From Yamagishiella unicocca (taxonomy: Eukaryota > Chlorophyta > Chlorophyceae > Chlamydomonadales > Volvocaceae), in assembly GCA_003116995.1 (NCBI GenBank), contig BDSL01000171.1, positions 53,501 to 117,500 of the forward strand: a stretch of DNA of 64,000 bases, read 5' to 3'. A program made the translations under genes and the position numbers. Of the stretch, positions 43,126 to 54,120 are shown piece by piece. Under the pieces are notes generated by a model, which was given only the letters and a program-made list of their open reading frames with translations, was not told where the DNA came from and made no database searches. Numbering within the stretch: the first letter of the stretch is position 1; each line of letters begins with the position of its first letter.

Positions 43126-45388
43126 TGTCCCGAGCATTTAAGTCTCTGTCAGGGTGACGCAACCGGTAGGAGGATTGCGGCCGTCGTACAATGTCCCGAG
43201 CATTTAAGTCTTCAGGTTGATCAGCTTCACCGATTCTTGTATACTCTGCCCTATGCTGTCTCCTCGTCGCCCGCAGGCGGGTCCATCCGACGGACCTTCT
43301 GGCTTGGCGGGCGTGCCTGCTGTGCAGCCCAACCCATCTGGACCGCCGGTAAGAAATCATGGGAGCAAGCTTTCCCTTGCGCTACATATGAGCCTAACAC
43401 TGGCCGGCGGCGCTCTGCGCAGGCTTCTTTGCCCCTCGGTAGTATCGGGCTTGTCGGCGGGTATGGCCTACCTGCTGGCCCGATTTGGCCCTTCTCTCTG
43501 GCGGCTGTTTTTCCTCCTCTCTCTCTTCCTGTCCCAACCCATGGTCAGCTGCTACCGCTGCTTCCCGCTGGTTGCTGCGTCCCGCCTTCCTTGACCGCTG
43601 CCGCCAACTCGTCGGATGGCGTTACCGCCGGGATCCCGACTGGCGCTGCCCCTCCTGGCCCTATGCTCTCGGTAGGGGCTATGGGCCGCGCTCGTGTCCC
43701 CATCAGACTCCATGTCCATGCACGGCCCTCGCTTAACCACTCCTGCGTGCGACTCTGTATGCCTTGCTCAGTTTCGGCTGGGTACCCTTTCTGTGATATG
43801 GCGTGTCTAAAACCCCGATCGCCGCACCTCTGCCGTTCTGGGTCCCTTCCGATGCTGCGTAGGTGGCACCCCTCCTGGGGGTCGCTGGCGGCCGTCTAGC
43901 CCGTGTGGAGGCCCGACTCCGCCCGGGTTTTTCAGCCCCTCGCGACGAACAGGAGGCGGTGTACCAGGAAGGGCTAGCGACCGTCAACCAGATGCTCCTG
44001 GGGGCACTGGCTTCCACCACCGTCGCCCGACAGGACGCCGCAAGCGTGGAGTTCCTGGGTTGGCTCTCTCGATGCGGTCGGGGGCGGACATGGGCGGACT
44101 GCACACCGGACGACGTGTTGGTCTTCATGGTGACCTGGTGGTTGCCACACCACCGTGCCCAGGGCGGCGGCCCTGTTGGGCCCGCCGCCGTGAAGTCCTG
44201 CCTGTCCGCCCTCAGTGGGTTCTTCCTCAGAGTCGGGCGCAGCAGCCGCTATGACGCTCCTACCGGTCTGGGCAACCCCTGTGATTCTATCTGGGTTGAG
44301 GACTTCCGCGCCTCCTACCAGCGTGCACGAGTGCTGGCCGGATACTCCGAAGTCTCCGCCGTGCCCATGACCCTTGCCAAGTACCGCGCGCTCGTGGCGT
44401 ACCTGTGGGGCTTACTGGTGCAGGCCAGCCGCCCCCTGGAGCGGCTACTGCTGTTGAGGGATCACTTGTGCGTGCTGTTGCTGTGGCAAACGGCGGTGCA
44501 AGGGCACGACGTGGGCAAGCTCGGGCTTGGGGACTTCGTAGACCCTGCGCAACCTCACCGGCCGTACCCGGGTTTCCCGTTGCCGCCACCCTGGGAGTGG
44601 GGTCCCTCTCTGGCCCCCTCCCTGTGTTTCCGACAGCGAGGCACCAAGACTCATAAGCTGGCGCGTGCCCCGCTCGTGGAGCTGGTTCCCAACCCGGCGG
44701 AGCCAGCGTTCTGCATTCCGCGGAACCTGGCCTACTACCTGTGGTGCTGTGGCCAACCCGACGCCCCGGCGGGGAGCGCAGTCCGGGACCTGTTGTTTCG
44801 GCCTCTGGCCCCGGATCAACAGGGCTTCAAGGAGACCGCGCTACGCAGTGCGAGCCTGGCGGCCCGGCTCCGCCTGCAACTACAGGGTGCGGGGCTCTAT
44901 GAGGTTGAAACCGTCCACAGTTTCCGCCGCGGCGCCTTGCAGGCCTCGGAGGCGTCGGGTGAAGGGGTTCCCGCCCTGCTGGCTTTGGGGCAGTTGCGGA
45001 GCGCCGCCACACTAGGCCGTTACTTGGATCCCCACCGCCACGAGCGGGACGTACGGCCCCGTCTGTGAGGGACCGTTGTGGGCAAGTGCTCCGCTGGCCT
45101 GTCCCTTCGTGCTTGGTGCTGATCCGCTAGGGCAGTTGGTTGGCCTTGTGATCGCGCGCAGTCGCTTCTCCGCCCAAACTACACATGGGGTGGTGGGTGG
45201 GTGAAGTTTTTTGGCGGACTCCCGGCGCCCCTAAAGGGCCGCCCCCTGGACTAACGGGGCTTTAAATTGCTGTCAGTTGTGAATGTGTGCTGAGCAGAGT
45301 ATGGTCGCTTGCTAGTCCTGGGACTTTGGGAGGGTAGGAGGATTGCGGCCGTCATACAATGTCCCGAGCATTTAAGTCTCTGTCAGTC
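43126..45388 (+). mobile_element. Tyrosine-recombinase element, Crypton-like, with flanking direct repeats
   Basis: About 2.2 kb. The block GTAGGAGGATTGCGGCCGTC + TACAATGTCCCGAGCATTTA occurs at about 43169-43212 and 45334-45378, either side of a recombinase gene. The outermost AATGTCCCGAGCATTTAAGT + CTCTGTCAG is at about 43126-43154 and again ends the right copy (about 45388). No reverse transcriptase or DDE transposase is present. A recombinase-only coding content with short direct terminal repeats is the Crypton arrangement; split repeats of a DIRS remnant are an alternative. It sits directly upstream of the REase-kinase gene. Confidence 0.6.
43253..45068 (+). CDS. Tyrosine recombinase, two exons
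   Basis: Exons 43253-43348 (ATG, GTAAGA donor) and 43863-45068 join in phase 0 to 433 aa. The N-terminal half is helical (core-binding-like, TVARQDAASVEFLGWLSRCG). The catalytic half has LLLLRDHLCVLLLWQTAVQG, then KTHKLARAP near the beta-hairpin lysine. TVHSFRRGAL provides the H-x-x-R box and ATLGRYLDP the nucleophile tyrosine. The first catalytic arginine, expected in the T-A-x-R-G position, is a glutamine (CAA, a possible CpG transition from CGA). Recombination activity is therefore doubtful. It would catalyse integration/excision of its element through a 3'-phosphotyrosine link. Confidence 0.72.
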
Positions 45389-45495
45389 CGGTACGGAGCG
45401 ACGAGCATTAGCTTAAGCACTTTAGCGAGGGGCGGCTTAAAGATTTTGACCTATAAGTTACGGTGGAAGCTCGAAATAATTACGGTGCCAACGCT

Positions 45496-45525
45496 GCTGA
45501 TGCCTACAAATTGCCGGCTCACTTC
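45496..45525. repeat. 30-nt block shared with 54.7 kb
   Basis: GCTGATGCCTACAAATTGCC + GGCTCACTTC, about 70 nt before the header ATG at 45597. It recurs with one change at 54686-54714, upstream of the next header gene. Possible shared 5'-UTR or promoter-proximal element. Confidence 0.6.
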
Positions 45526-45596
45526 TGGAAAGCACGCGCTTTTCGCTGCCTCTCCTGTCGCTAAGACGTTTCGGTCCCTGGTTGGCCGCAACAGCC

Positions 45597-47950
45597 ATGG
45601 ATGAAGTGTTTAAACAGCAGCTGCAGCAGCTGAATTTTGAGATCATGGAGAAGGAGAAATACCTGAGAGAATTGGAGAGCAAGGTCGACAACGAGACAGA
45701 CGACAAGTGCTTGGCCAAGCTGACGGATCGGCTCAACCAATTTCACGAGAACTTGAAGCTCCTGCTGTCTGAGCGTAGGAATCTGACGGAAAAGTGGCTC
45801 GGTGCGTCCTTGTTGGTCGGATCAAAACGTTGCACCTACTGTAATGTCTTCGATCGTGTCTTCGTTTTCTTCCACGAAAGATTTAGCATGAGAGATGCAG
45901 CATGTTGGGTCGCATCCGCTCCTGAGAGGCCTGCGATGTTGAGGGGGAGAAATCACACCCGTCGGTGATGTCTTCCAGCAGACCCCCTCCCTCCCCATAT
46001 GCGCGTTCTGAGCACCTCGATGTGCCTCGACCCGTTTCTTGCTCGCGGGTAGAGTGGCCGGGGGGCTACCTTTCGCCCGCACTTCGCCGCGCCCCTTCGC
46101 ACCCCTTCCTTGATGGACCCTCTCTAACAGCCTGCATTGTATATGCTCCCTGGGTCATTCCAGATCGTGCAGACGCGGCGGCTGGGCCTGGTCCAGGCAG
46201 CGCGGGAGCTGGCGGTGAGTCCCAGTAGTATTGCTTTTCAGGATCTGGGGTTCCTCGCTCAGGGTTGTGGCTTGCCTGTCCATGTTGACGTCGGTGGGGG
46301 CCACCACACTGTGCCAGCTTTGGTTGAGGTGCGGGCCACGCAGCAGGCCAGGGACATGCAGCACGACGACCGTGGGGGAGGGAGTCAGGGTGGCGGGGTA
46401 GGTGGTATGGTTGAGCGGCTGTGGTGTTTGGGTGGCTGTGGTGTTTGGGTGGTGTGATGGCGGTGCAGCATGCGAGATGCAGCATGGCATTCACCGTCAG
46501 AAACGGAAGCTAGGGCATAGGGACGTTGTCTGTTTTCTCTTGCCCTTTCAGCCTGCCTTATCCTATGTTGATGACCGATTGCGCCGCCACAGACGAGGTC
46601 GAAAAGCGGTGGGCAAAAGTGAACTCTCCGTCTACTCTGGACCCTGTCGCGGAGCAGCAGGAAGCCTCATCGCCGCTGCAGTGCAACTGGCGGCCGCCTT
46701 CCAACGTGGGGCTGCCCCCCGAGCTGGCCTGTCCGCTCTTCGCGGCGTTCACCGAGCTGGCCAGCAGTGGCCCGGTGTCGCCCGACGACCTGTCTGCAGC
46801 GGTGGAGCTGTGCAAGGCGGCCTCCCCGTACTACAGCTTGGAGGTATGTTTGTGCGGGCCATGAAAGCGGAAGGGCCTCGCCCGTTACGTACACATGCTT
46901 GTAGCCGGCCAGGCGTGCATGTTCCAGATTACCTGGGTTAACGCAGGGTCTCCCCCGCGTTGTCGTGCGCAGGACGAGCTGGAGGAGCGTCTGCAGGAGC
47001 TGCTGGCGGGCTACCTGGTGATGCCCATCTTCAAGGGGCGGCCGCGGCCAAGCAGCCGCATGAAGACGGACGGCCTCATCGTCGCGGACAGTCGAGTGCC
47101 GGCTTCTAACTGGCTCCTCTGCGCCGTCCTCGAGTTGAAGCTGGGCCTGGGTTCGAAGGGGGATAGCTCCTTCCAGGGCGCCGCCTACTACGGCGTCTTC
47201 TGGGAGGCACGACGCACCTCCGCCTTCTACCACCGCACCTGCTGCCCCGCATTGCTGCTGGAGGTGGTGGGCCCCCTCCTGCGGGTGTCGGCACTGTACT
47301 GGCTCAGCAACGTGACGGCGCGCCCCCTGACCCCGCTCATGAACCTCCTGTGGTTCTCGGACGACCCCGATCACATGATCGCCCTGGCCAGGACTCTGGC
47401 GGCGATCAAGGCGACGCTCGCACAGCTGCGGGACTTCTACTTGGCGCCGCCGTCGGCGCTTGGGCCAGGAGGTCCGGCTCCCCGCCCGCCACATCTGCTG
47501 GAGGCCATGCCGTACCCGCTGGCGGACTACCAGCGGGTGAAACGGCTCTTCACCGGCCGGCTCGTCTACACCGCCGTATTGCCCAGCGACGGCCAGCGAG
47601 TGCTGGTGCGCTTCGCCAAGCGCTACGGCGAGCAGGCTCACCGTGCCTGGGCGAGCCACGGGCTGGCGCCGAAGCTGCACAGGGTCGTGGAGCTGCCCGG
47701 CAACTGGTTGCTGGTCGAGATGGAGCTGCTGGGCTCTGACGAGGGGTGGGTCGAGATGGCGTGCTGGCCTGGGCCGGACGCCAGCACCGTGGTTGACGCG
47801 GTGCAGGCGGCCCTGCAGCAGGCGCACCAGGCGCAGGACGGCACCGCTGCTAAGGCTAAAGCTGCCCGACGAAGACAAGGCGCGAGTTCGAGTACTGCTC
47901 CTGGAAAAGCAGTCGTCCGACAGGCCGCTGTACTTCGCTGGCAGCGGTAA
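45597..47950 (+). CDS. Header + PD-(D/E)XK nuclease + kinase-like lobe (CR-type effector), chimeric 3' end
   Basis: Exons 45597-45801, 46164-46214, 46593-46843, 46973-47950 give 494 aa with all phases consistent. Residues 1-68 are a charged coiled-coil header and 69-85 a Gly/Ala linker. Residues 86-169 contain a Trp/Lys-rich start (EVEKRWAKV) and helical region. The nuclease motif is D202 (KTDGLI), E223-L-K225 (AVLELKLG) and Q237 (SSFQGAAYY), the order of PD-(D/E)XK enzymes. Residues 355-445 resemble a kinase N-lobe (LFTGRLVYTAV, VLVRFAKRYGE, NWLLVEMELL), but no HRD or DFG follows. From residue 461 the sequence is a duplicated header exon read in another frame, so the kinase lobe is cut off. 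REase-kinase pairing is known from Crinkler-type effectors; substrate and role here are unknown. Confidence 0.68.
46466..46522. repeat. Short dispersed repeat (AGCATGNGAGATGCAGCA ... CGGAAGCTAGGGCATAGG)
   Basis: In the intron 46215-46592. Related copies are at 34224-34283 and, in part, 45885-45905 (intron 45802-46163). In the copies at 34.2 and 45.9 kb a TTCTTCCAC-like stretch precedes it. All three are in or near introns of the effector cluster. Confidence 0.6.
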
Positions 47951-48293
47951 GCAGGCATTGGAGGCCTTAAGCAGCTGCTGCAGCTGCATGGTGAGGCCGG
48001 GACTACCAGATTCAACGCGACCTACGAGCGTTGCATTTAGGCCTCAATGCGCAGCAGCTGCCGGCCCTATCGCTTACAGTTGTGGCTGTGCGTGAGCGCA
48101 CGTGCGGACAAGTGGTCCCCTGCAGCTTGTGCCTGCCTTTGAATGGGGAACTGCGATAGCAGGATCGGCGATAGCCCTCACCCACCCGCACGTCGCACCG
48201 TATGGCCTACGGCTGTTCCCTGTGAGATGCGCATGTAGCTAGCATGGGCGTAATGCATCCCGCGTGAAGCCGCCCTCCAAGCGTTGCGCCCAA
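47846..48293 (+). pseudogene. Duplicated header exon fragment fused to the REase-kinase gene
   Basis: About 447 bp closely matching 55482-55928, which includes most of the header exon of the HNH gene. Here it lacks the start codon, joins the kinase exon at 47846 in a different frame, and has lost one base in CCTTAAGCAG (CCTTGAAGCAG at 55.6 kb). The header donor (CATG|GTGAGG, 47990/47991) is kept. It could only serve as a header for the downstream kinase gene if an alternative start and a frame correction existed. Confidence 0.7.
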
Positions 48294-48573
48294 CCCAGTT
48301 GCGATCGCAGGGGCTCACCCAGGCACCTTGACGTTGTTGTGGTGCACATTCGTCTTGGTTTGCGATACTGGAAGCGCCCTGGGTCTACATGCCCTGGTGC
48401 TCGAAACGCACACCCCACCTCCGCTGCGTGTCAGCACTCCTCGCGCCCAACCCCGCACCCCACCCCACACACCAGACCGCATCGAGCGCGTGAAGCTTCA
48501 CGCTTAAGCGGCATGCAACTTAAATCTGCATGTGCCCCACGGCCGTTCCCACGCCGTGCGGGCGCGGCCGCAG

Positions 48574-48603
48574 GGCCGGGCTCTGCCAGCACGGCAGCTG
48601 GCG
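48574..48603 (+). CDS. Gly/Ala linker exon (phase 1-1) upstream of the kinase gene
   Basis: 30 nt between a CAG acceptor and a GTGAGT donor, encoding GPGSASTAAG after the split glycine. It parallels the linker exons 46164-46214, 48883-48924, 56046-56078 and 62354-62386. Which of the two linkers (48574 or 48883) the kinase transcript uses cannot be told. Confidence 0.5.
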
Positions 48604-48882
48604 GTGAGTTTCTGTTGATTGGTTGTTGGTTGATCGGCATGCCATGTGTGGGTGTGTGAGTGTGAGTGTGTGACTGTTAAAACGTCCCACTACACGTTTA
48701 ATACCCAATGCATGCGATAAACCAGACCCTGTGAGCAGGATTGAATGGGCAGCGGCAGGAGGATCTGGAGTGAAGGGAGCTGCCGCTCATGTAGCTGCAT
48801 TCGTCATTACCAGCCTCAACTAACCTGCATGCGTCAACTAACCTGCATGCGTGCGCCCCCTGGCTGCGCCCACGTCATGCAG

Positions 48883-51072
48883 CCGCGGCGGCTGGCCCAG
48901 GACCGGAGAGTGCGGCAATTGCGGGTGAGTCCGTGCTTGACTGGTGTATGCGTTGCACCTGGATCTCGGTGAACTCCGACGCTCGTGGCTCTGGTTGCCG
49001 AAATGGGTCCTGCGTCGGTCGGTGATGTTCGTGCAAACTCGCACGTCGTACCATGTGAGCTACGGCTGCTTCTTACTTAGCATGTGGCATTTTCGCCTTG
49101 CTGCATGCATGCTGGCGTGTACCATATCTGTACACGGGCGATGTCAGGCCGCCGTATGTGTGCGTGTCTCAACGATGCTGCGCGCGGCGTCCATAGTGTC
49201 CCTGGGGCATGTTGTTGCGCAGGTGTAGCGGCTGTCTTTAGGCATGTCAGCTTGCAAGCTGCGGCTCCAGCCAGACGCACAAAACCCGGACCTCTTTTTC
49301 TTTGAGCATTTGGAAGCTGCTAACAATGCAGCAGCAGCCATTGCTGGCACGCGTACCAGCAGCTTCTTCTTGCACCCCGAGCGCGGGCTGGTGGCGGCGA
49401 TCCAGGACTGGCTGCGCCTGGTTGCTCCGCCACATCCATGCACACGTACGCGCGCACCAAGTAAGCCCTAGCCCCGCCATTACACTTCCCCGGTCCGTTA
49501 CACAGGGCTGCCTTCCTTCTATCAGCGCTTCCTTGACCTCTTGTCGCTTGGCAAGATCACGAGGCCCAACCCCGCTGTGCTGGCGGCCATCACGAGGCAC
49601 TGCCCTGCGCGGTTGCTGGTGCTCCACGACTGCGGCGCCGCTGTGGAACTGTACCGGGAAGCTGAGCCCTTTCCTGGAACCTCTACACAGCGCCACCTGC
49701 TCACGCAGCACGGATTGAGGGTCAACGGGCCGCTGTTTCCTAACCCTGCGGAGGGCAGCACCAGCCTGCTGGTCGGAACAACAAGCGAAGGCCGGCCGGT
49801 TGTAGTCAAGCTGCTCGCTGGAGGTGTCAGCGCTGACGGCGCCCAGCAGCCTGGTGGCGCGGAGGCGGAGGCGTGCCGGGCACTGATAGATTTGGAGTCT
49901 ACGGCCGTGCCGCTGGTGCCGGCGCGCATAATCACCTTCAAGCTTGGTGACGAGCACGTGTCCACCATCGGCCGCCCCCCGGGCGTGTTCGCGGCAGTGT
50001 GCATGCCGCGGTACGTGTCATCGCTCGCGTTAATGGTGCCTCTGCCGGCTGCGGTTGTGCTGGCGGGGGCCAGGCGCATGGCTGACGCGCTGCTATGGAT
50101 TCACGGCAAAAATTACACGCACATTGACGTCAAGGTAGGATCGTCGAGAGGGAAGACTGGCATTGATGCAAATCCTGCTTGACGGCTGTGTTCAAGTTGA
50201 TTTGCACACGTAGTTCTTTGCCAGGTGGCCTGCCACCGTTGCTCCTTGCCACGTCTCCCTGGACAGGCGGACAACATATTCGTGGACTCCAAAGGCAGGT
50301 AATGGTACAGGCCTGTGGAGTGGCTCGCGCATGGTCGGGGGCTGCGGTTTCCGGGCCTGCCTGTTGGAACGCCGCCCGGTGTGGGGCCTGGGTCTGGCGC
50401 CTCGGATGGGTTGTGCCACCGGCAGCGAACGGATCAGCCCAAAGATACGCATCATACACCGCGCCAAAGCGACTGCACTGCCCACACCCATTAGCATCGT
50501 CGGATGCGCCAATCTTGTTGCTATTGGAGACGGGATCTGGCCGGCGCGGTTAGCCTCGTCGCTGCTGTGCCTGTTGCTGTTGCCATTACGTAGGTGAGTG
50601 CAAGCTGTTGGTAAGGCTCCTGCCCTCTACTGCTCAGCTTTGCCTTTTACCGGTGCATGTGGTGCAGGTGGTGGCTAGGCGATTTCGGCTCCACGGTTCG
50701 CACGGGCTCGCCGGTGACATCCACCACGTCCTGGTTTGCCCCCGGCAAGCTCCTGGGCCTCCCTGCGAAGCCGGAGTACGACTGGTGAGCTGGACTCCAA
50801 CGGGATGTGGTGACAGTTTGCTTGCTTGCGCGTGCGCTTGGCTATGCGTCCGTTCTGCAGTCAACATGAGCTCCTCCTCCTGCCCCAGGCACATGCTTGC
50901 CGTGGCACTGGTGCGCGAGATGAACCGGAACAACTGGAGAGAGGTGCTGGTCGAGGACGGCTGTACGCCCGCGAAGAAGCTGATCGCGGCGGTGAAAGAG
51001 CTGCGCGGGCGCGAGCGCTGCAAAGAGCTGGCCTGCGTCCTGGACGAGCTGCTTCAGAGGGCAGGGTATTAG
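48883..51072 (+). CDS. Protein kinase with CR-type N-terminal extension
   Basis: Exons 48883-48924 (linker), 49251-49460, 49506-50134, 50267-50298, 50668-50784, 50889-51072 (TAG); the effector exons give 389 aa in phase. The N-terminal extension (FFFEHLEAANNAAAAIAGTR, FYQRFLDLLSLGKITRP) has no known family. Kinase motifs present: VVVKLL (VAIK lysine), EAEACRAL (helix C), HIDVKADNIFVD (catalytic loop, split over 50134/50267), LGDFGSTVRTG (DFG), TSWFAPGKLLG (activation/P+1). A C-terminal helical part is in the last exon (MLAVALVREMNRNNW). All catalytic residues look intact, unlike the truncated lobe of the neighbouring REase gene. The upstream header is the damaged fragment at 47846 or missing. 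Likely target of phosphorylation unknown. Confidence 0.75.
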
Positions 51073-51622
51073 GCGACGCTGCCGTGAGGCCGAGCGTGCG
51101 AGGCCCGGAGCTGAGGGTGCGGTGGCCGCGCAGACCCAGGGAAGCGTGCGTGGAGGTCACACAACAAGATGGTGGCGCTGGTTTGGTTGCGTGGCTTCGC
51201 TGGGGGTGGCATTGCGTCTCCTGTACTCGTGTTGTCAGAGGCGAATGTGTGAGAAGCCGTGTAGGGCTCCAGCGCGGGGCAAACGTGCTGAGACGGACGA
51301 TGCACGCCCTGAACGGCACGGGCGCTGCTCCGCGGGGCTGTGGTGTCGCGCGCCTGCACCACCCAGCAACAGGTCGAGAAGTGTTACACCTGGTGTCCAT
51401 GACAGCCGAAGACTGCTGTGGGGCGTGGCATGCATGCCAAACAACTTGGTTGGACTATCGGAAACCTATGGACGCAGGGGGTAGGGGGGGACCAAAGCAA
51501 CCCGCATCGATTAACTCTCCCACCTAGCACAGGACCCAGCTAGTGATATACCGTGTCGTACATCATACTGACAGATCAGGACGTGGGTACGGCAGGTCAG
51601 CCCGTGAGATTCCCTCCAGGAG

Positions 51623-51837
51623 CCGCCCTGCAGAATGGCAGCATCGCCTGCCCGGTGCCCCCCCAGCTCGCCACCTTCACCAACTGGGCCCTGTGCGGCG
51701 GCGTGCCCGAGGGACTCAACCCCCGCAGCTTGAGGTACGGCACATGTACGGCATATGTACGACCACCGCACCCCGGAGCGCCATGGAGGCGGGCGGGAAG
51801 GTCCGGGTGGGCCTGCAGCTGTACGGCATTTCCGCTG
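51623..51837 (+). pseudogene. Duplicated fragment of the FkbM methyltransferase gene
   Basis: 215 bp identical to 20595-20809 except for two substitutions, including the 101-nt exon with acceptor and donor and part of the next intron. No other FkbM exons lie nearby. It is 31 kb from its source and in the same orientation. It could act as a spurious exon but has no partner. Confidence 0.9.
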
Positions 51838-53196
51838 GCACCGGCGTCGAGGCCTGGCCATTGCGGCTCGCACATTTGCTTCTGCAAGACGTGTGCTAGC
51901 GGGCCGCGGCATGCCGCGACCCAAGCCGCCAAACGCTATCTTGGACCTGAATTTTCCCGTTCCCGCGACTAACGCTTGGCATTCAGCTTTAAGAAGGCTA
52001 CGCGACGCAAGTGCGAGCGAGCCGAAGGGTTATGTATGTGCCATGACGCAGGCAGGGGCATCCCCGAGTATTCAATGAATCAAATGCAGAGTCACTGCTT
52101 GCGCTTGCCGTATATTTTGTTAACTTGTTGAGCTGGGTGTGTCAGTGGAGTGAAGGCCGTTCTGGCAGTACACGAAGGTGGGTTTTATTTTGAAACTAGA
52201 TAACGAGCAATGTTAGGGTACCTCGACGTAGGGGGGTTGCACCGTAGCGCCTGACTTAGCAGCAGGCGACAGAAAGGCGCACCCACCCCAATACGTGGCG
52301 TTGCATCGACCCATGAGTGTCACGAGTGTATGCCTACGGCCTGTCTACTTGGTGTTCTGGTGGTTTGCCTTTGTTTCGGTGCATGTCAGTCTTTGTTTCC
52401 TCTGTCTTGTTCAGTGTGAGGCGATGCGCCCGATGGTTCTATCTCTTGGTCTGGAATCCACTGTAACCGTTACAACGAGTGTGCCGTGCCAATGTTTGCT
52501 GAGTACGGCAGGCAACAAGTGGCTTGCTCGCTTTGCTGGTCCTATAAAGTCTAAGACGATGGGCATCGATTTGCAACCGGTCTTCAGCGTTGATATGAGG
52601 GGCGGCTCTTCCGTGCGTTCGCCGGCCTTCGAGGCTGCTGTCAGCGAACATAGTGGGGTTGGCGAGTCTTGAATCATGGTAGTCAAGCAGCTGTGGCTCG
52701 CCTGCCATAGGCTATACTTTAGGGATGCGATCGTTACAGGAGAGAACAACCCCGGCAGCCGAAGCAGCCAAGGCCATGCAAGGAGCGATTGCCCCAAACC
52801 CTCGCAACGGATAACGATGACGGCGCATGGTTGCACATCAGCTGAGCCACGTGCAGGGTGTCGAAGCCAGGCCAACAGACCTGCCAAAGCCACACCACAC
52901 AGCAGCCCCGCAGCAAATCGGGCCACAGGGCCCACACCCGACACCGACAGCACAACATTACGAGGCAGGAAACACGGATGACCCCCCCCCGCCGCCCCGG
53001 TCACGGGAGGGCGGATGGGAACCCCCATCGTCAGGCAACACCAGAGTCACCTCGCACCAGCCTGGCTATCTTCCCCTCGGGGAGGTTGGCCAAGCGGACA
53101 ACCTTCACAACCTAGGACCCCAATTAGGTTGTTTGGCGGGGGACCACCTCCGCGCTGCCTAGAGCCTGGGAGGTTGTCCAGCAGGCTGTTTGAAAG

Positions 53197-53586
53197 GTGC
53201 CAAAAGGTATAACTTGCCTGCAGCTGAGCTTGATCCGGCAACCTTCTAGTCAGGCGGTGTCAAGAGGGGAGGTTGCCTGGCAGGGGGACAACCAAGCAGC
53301 GCAAATGCAGCAGGGTAATTGGCACTGGCAGCGGCTTCCAACTCAGGTATCGACCCAATCATCGCTCAACGCGATGGAGTGGACGTGCCGGTACATACAC
53401 TCTCACCGGCTCTCCGGCCCCACCCTCCCTGCTGCTATGCGTTCTGGCCTCCTTGCTAAGTTCTGGGCCTTGCTGCGGGACTTTGCGGCCTTGGGTTTGC
53501 CCCGCAAGGGCTGGGGTGACGTGGGGGTGGACCACCCCTTTTTGTTCGTAACCGGGGGTCGGCTCGTGTGCGCCGTGCCGCCCTAG
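53197..53586 (+). CDS. Unrecognised ORF, possible mobile-element fragment
   Basis: The last about 70 codons look protein-like (SGLLAKFWALLRDFAALGLP, GWGDVGVDHPFLFVTGGR), with amphipathic helices and a terminal hydrophobic stretch. The 5' part is not convincing. It is followed 400 nt later by the tandem motif at 53986-54120 that also occurs beside LINE sequence at 58.3 kb, which suggests a retroposon-derived ORF. No family assigned. Confidence 0.3.
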   Translation: MPKGITCLQLSLIRQPSSQAVSRGEVAWQGDNQAAQMQQGNWHWQRLPTQVSTQSSLNAMEWTCRYIHSHRLSGPTLPAAMRSGLLAKFWALLRDFAALGLPRKGWGDVGVDHPFLFVTGGRLVCAVPP

Positions 53587-53985
53587 CTAGCCTGCTTTGG
53601 CTGCTGTTTGTTCTTTCGTTCTTTCTTTCCTGGTGCCACCTTTGCTGGTTCGAGATACGAGTGGTGCGGGTGATGGGCAGGTGAGCCAATGGGGGCTTTT
53701 GTGGTGGTTTTGACGCGTAAGGGTGGCCTGCATGGGGCCGTGTCCTGCCGTCGCTTGTGCTGACTTTGCATGACGCTGTTTGCCTGCTGTTGCCCGTACC
53801 CGACCTTGGTTCCGTGTCTCTTCCGCAGTGCTTTCCCGCCGGGTTAAGGGCGGGTGCCGCCTGTCGTGCGGCCACTGTAACGAGGTCTCTCTCTCTCATC
53901 AGCTTAGACTCGTGTGTCGACCCAACAAGGAGGAAGGTGGGGGTCGGCCGACCATGTGGGAGGGAGACTCTGGGTTCGCAGTCAG

Positions 53986-54120
53986 GGTTCGACCCCACTA
54001 GGAATCAATAGTCGGCCGAAGGGCCAATCCGGACTGAGGTGTGTAGGTCCGAGGGTAGACGCTTTGCTTGGTAGTCGGTGTTCGACCCCATAAGGAATCA
54101 ATAGTCGGCTGAAGGGTCGG
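53986..54120. repeat. Motif GGTTCGACCCC..AGGAATCAATAGTCGGCCGAAGG in two tandem copies
   Basis: Copies at about 53986-54032 and 54079-54120. A third, more diverged copy is at 58356-58402, just upstream of LINE reverse-transcriptase remains. Probably a non-LTR retrotransposon terminal sequence. Confidence 0.6.

Noticed and set aside
46667..47989. Antisense ORF of 440 codons
   Set aside because: Shadow of the REase-kinase exons; the + strand has the catalytic motifs and valid splice phases.
52411..53028. Antisense ORF of 205 codons with hydrophobic stretches
   Set aside because: No start context, splice partner or recognisable domain; could be chance in GC-rich DNA.
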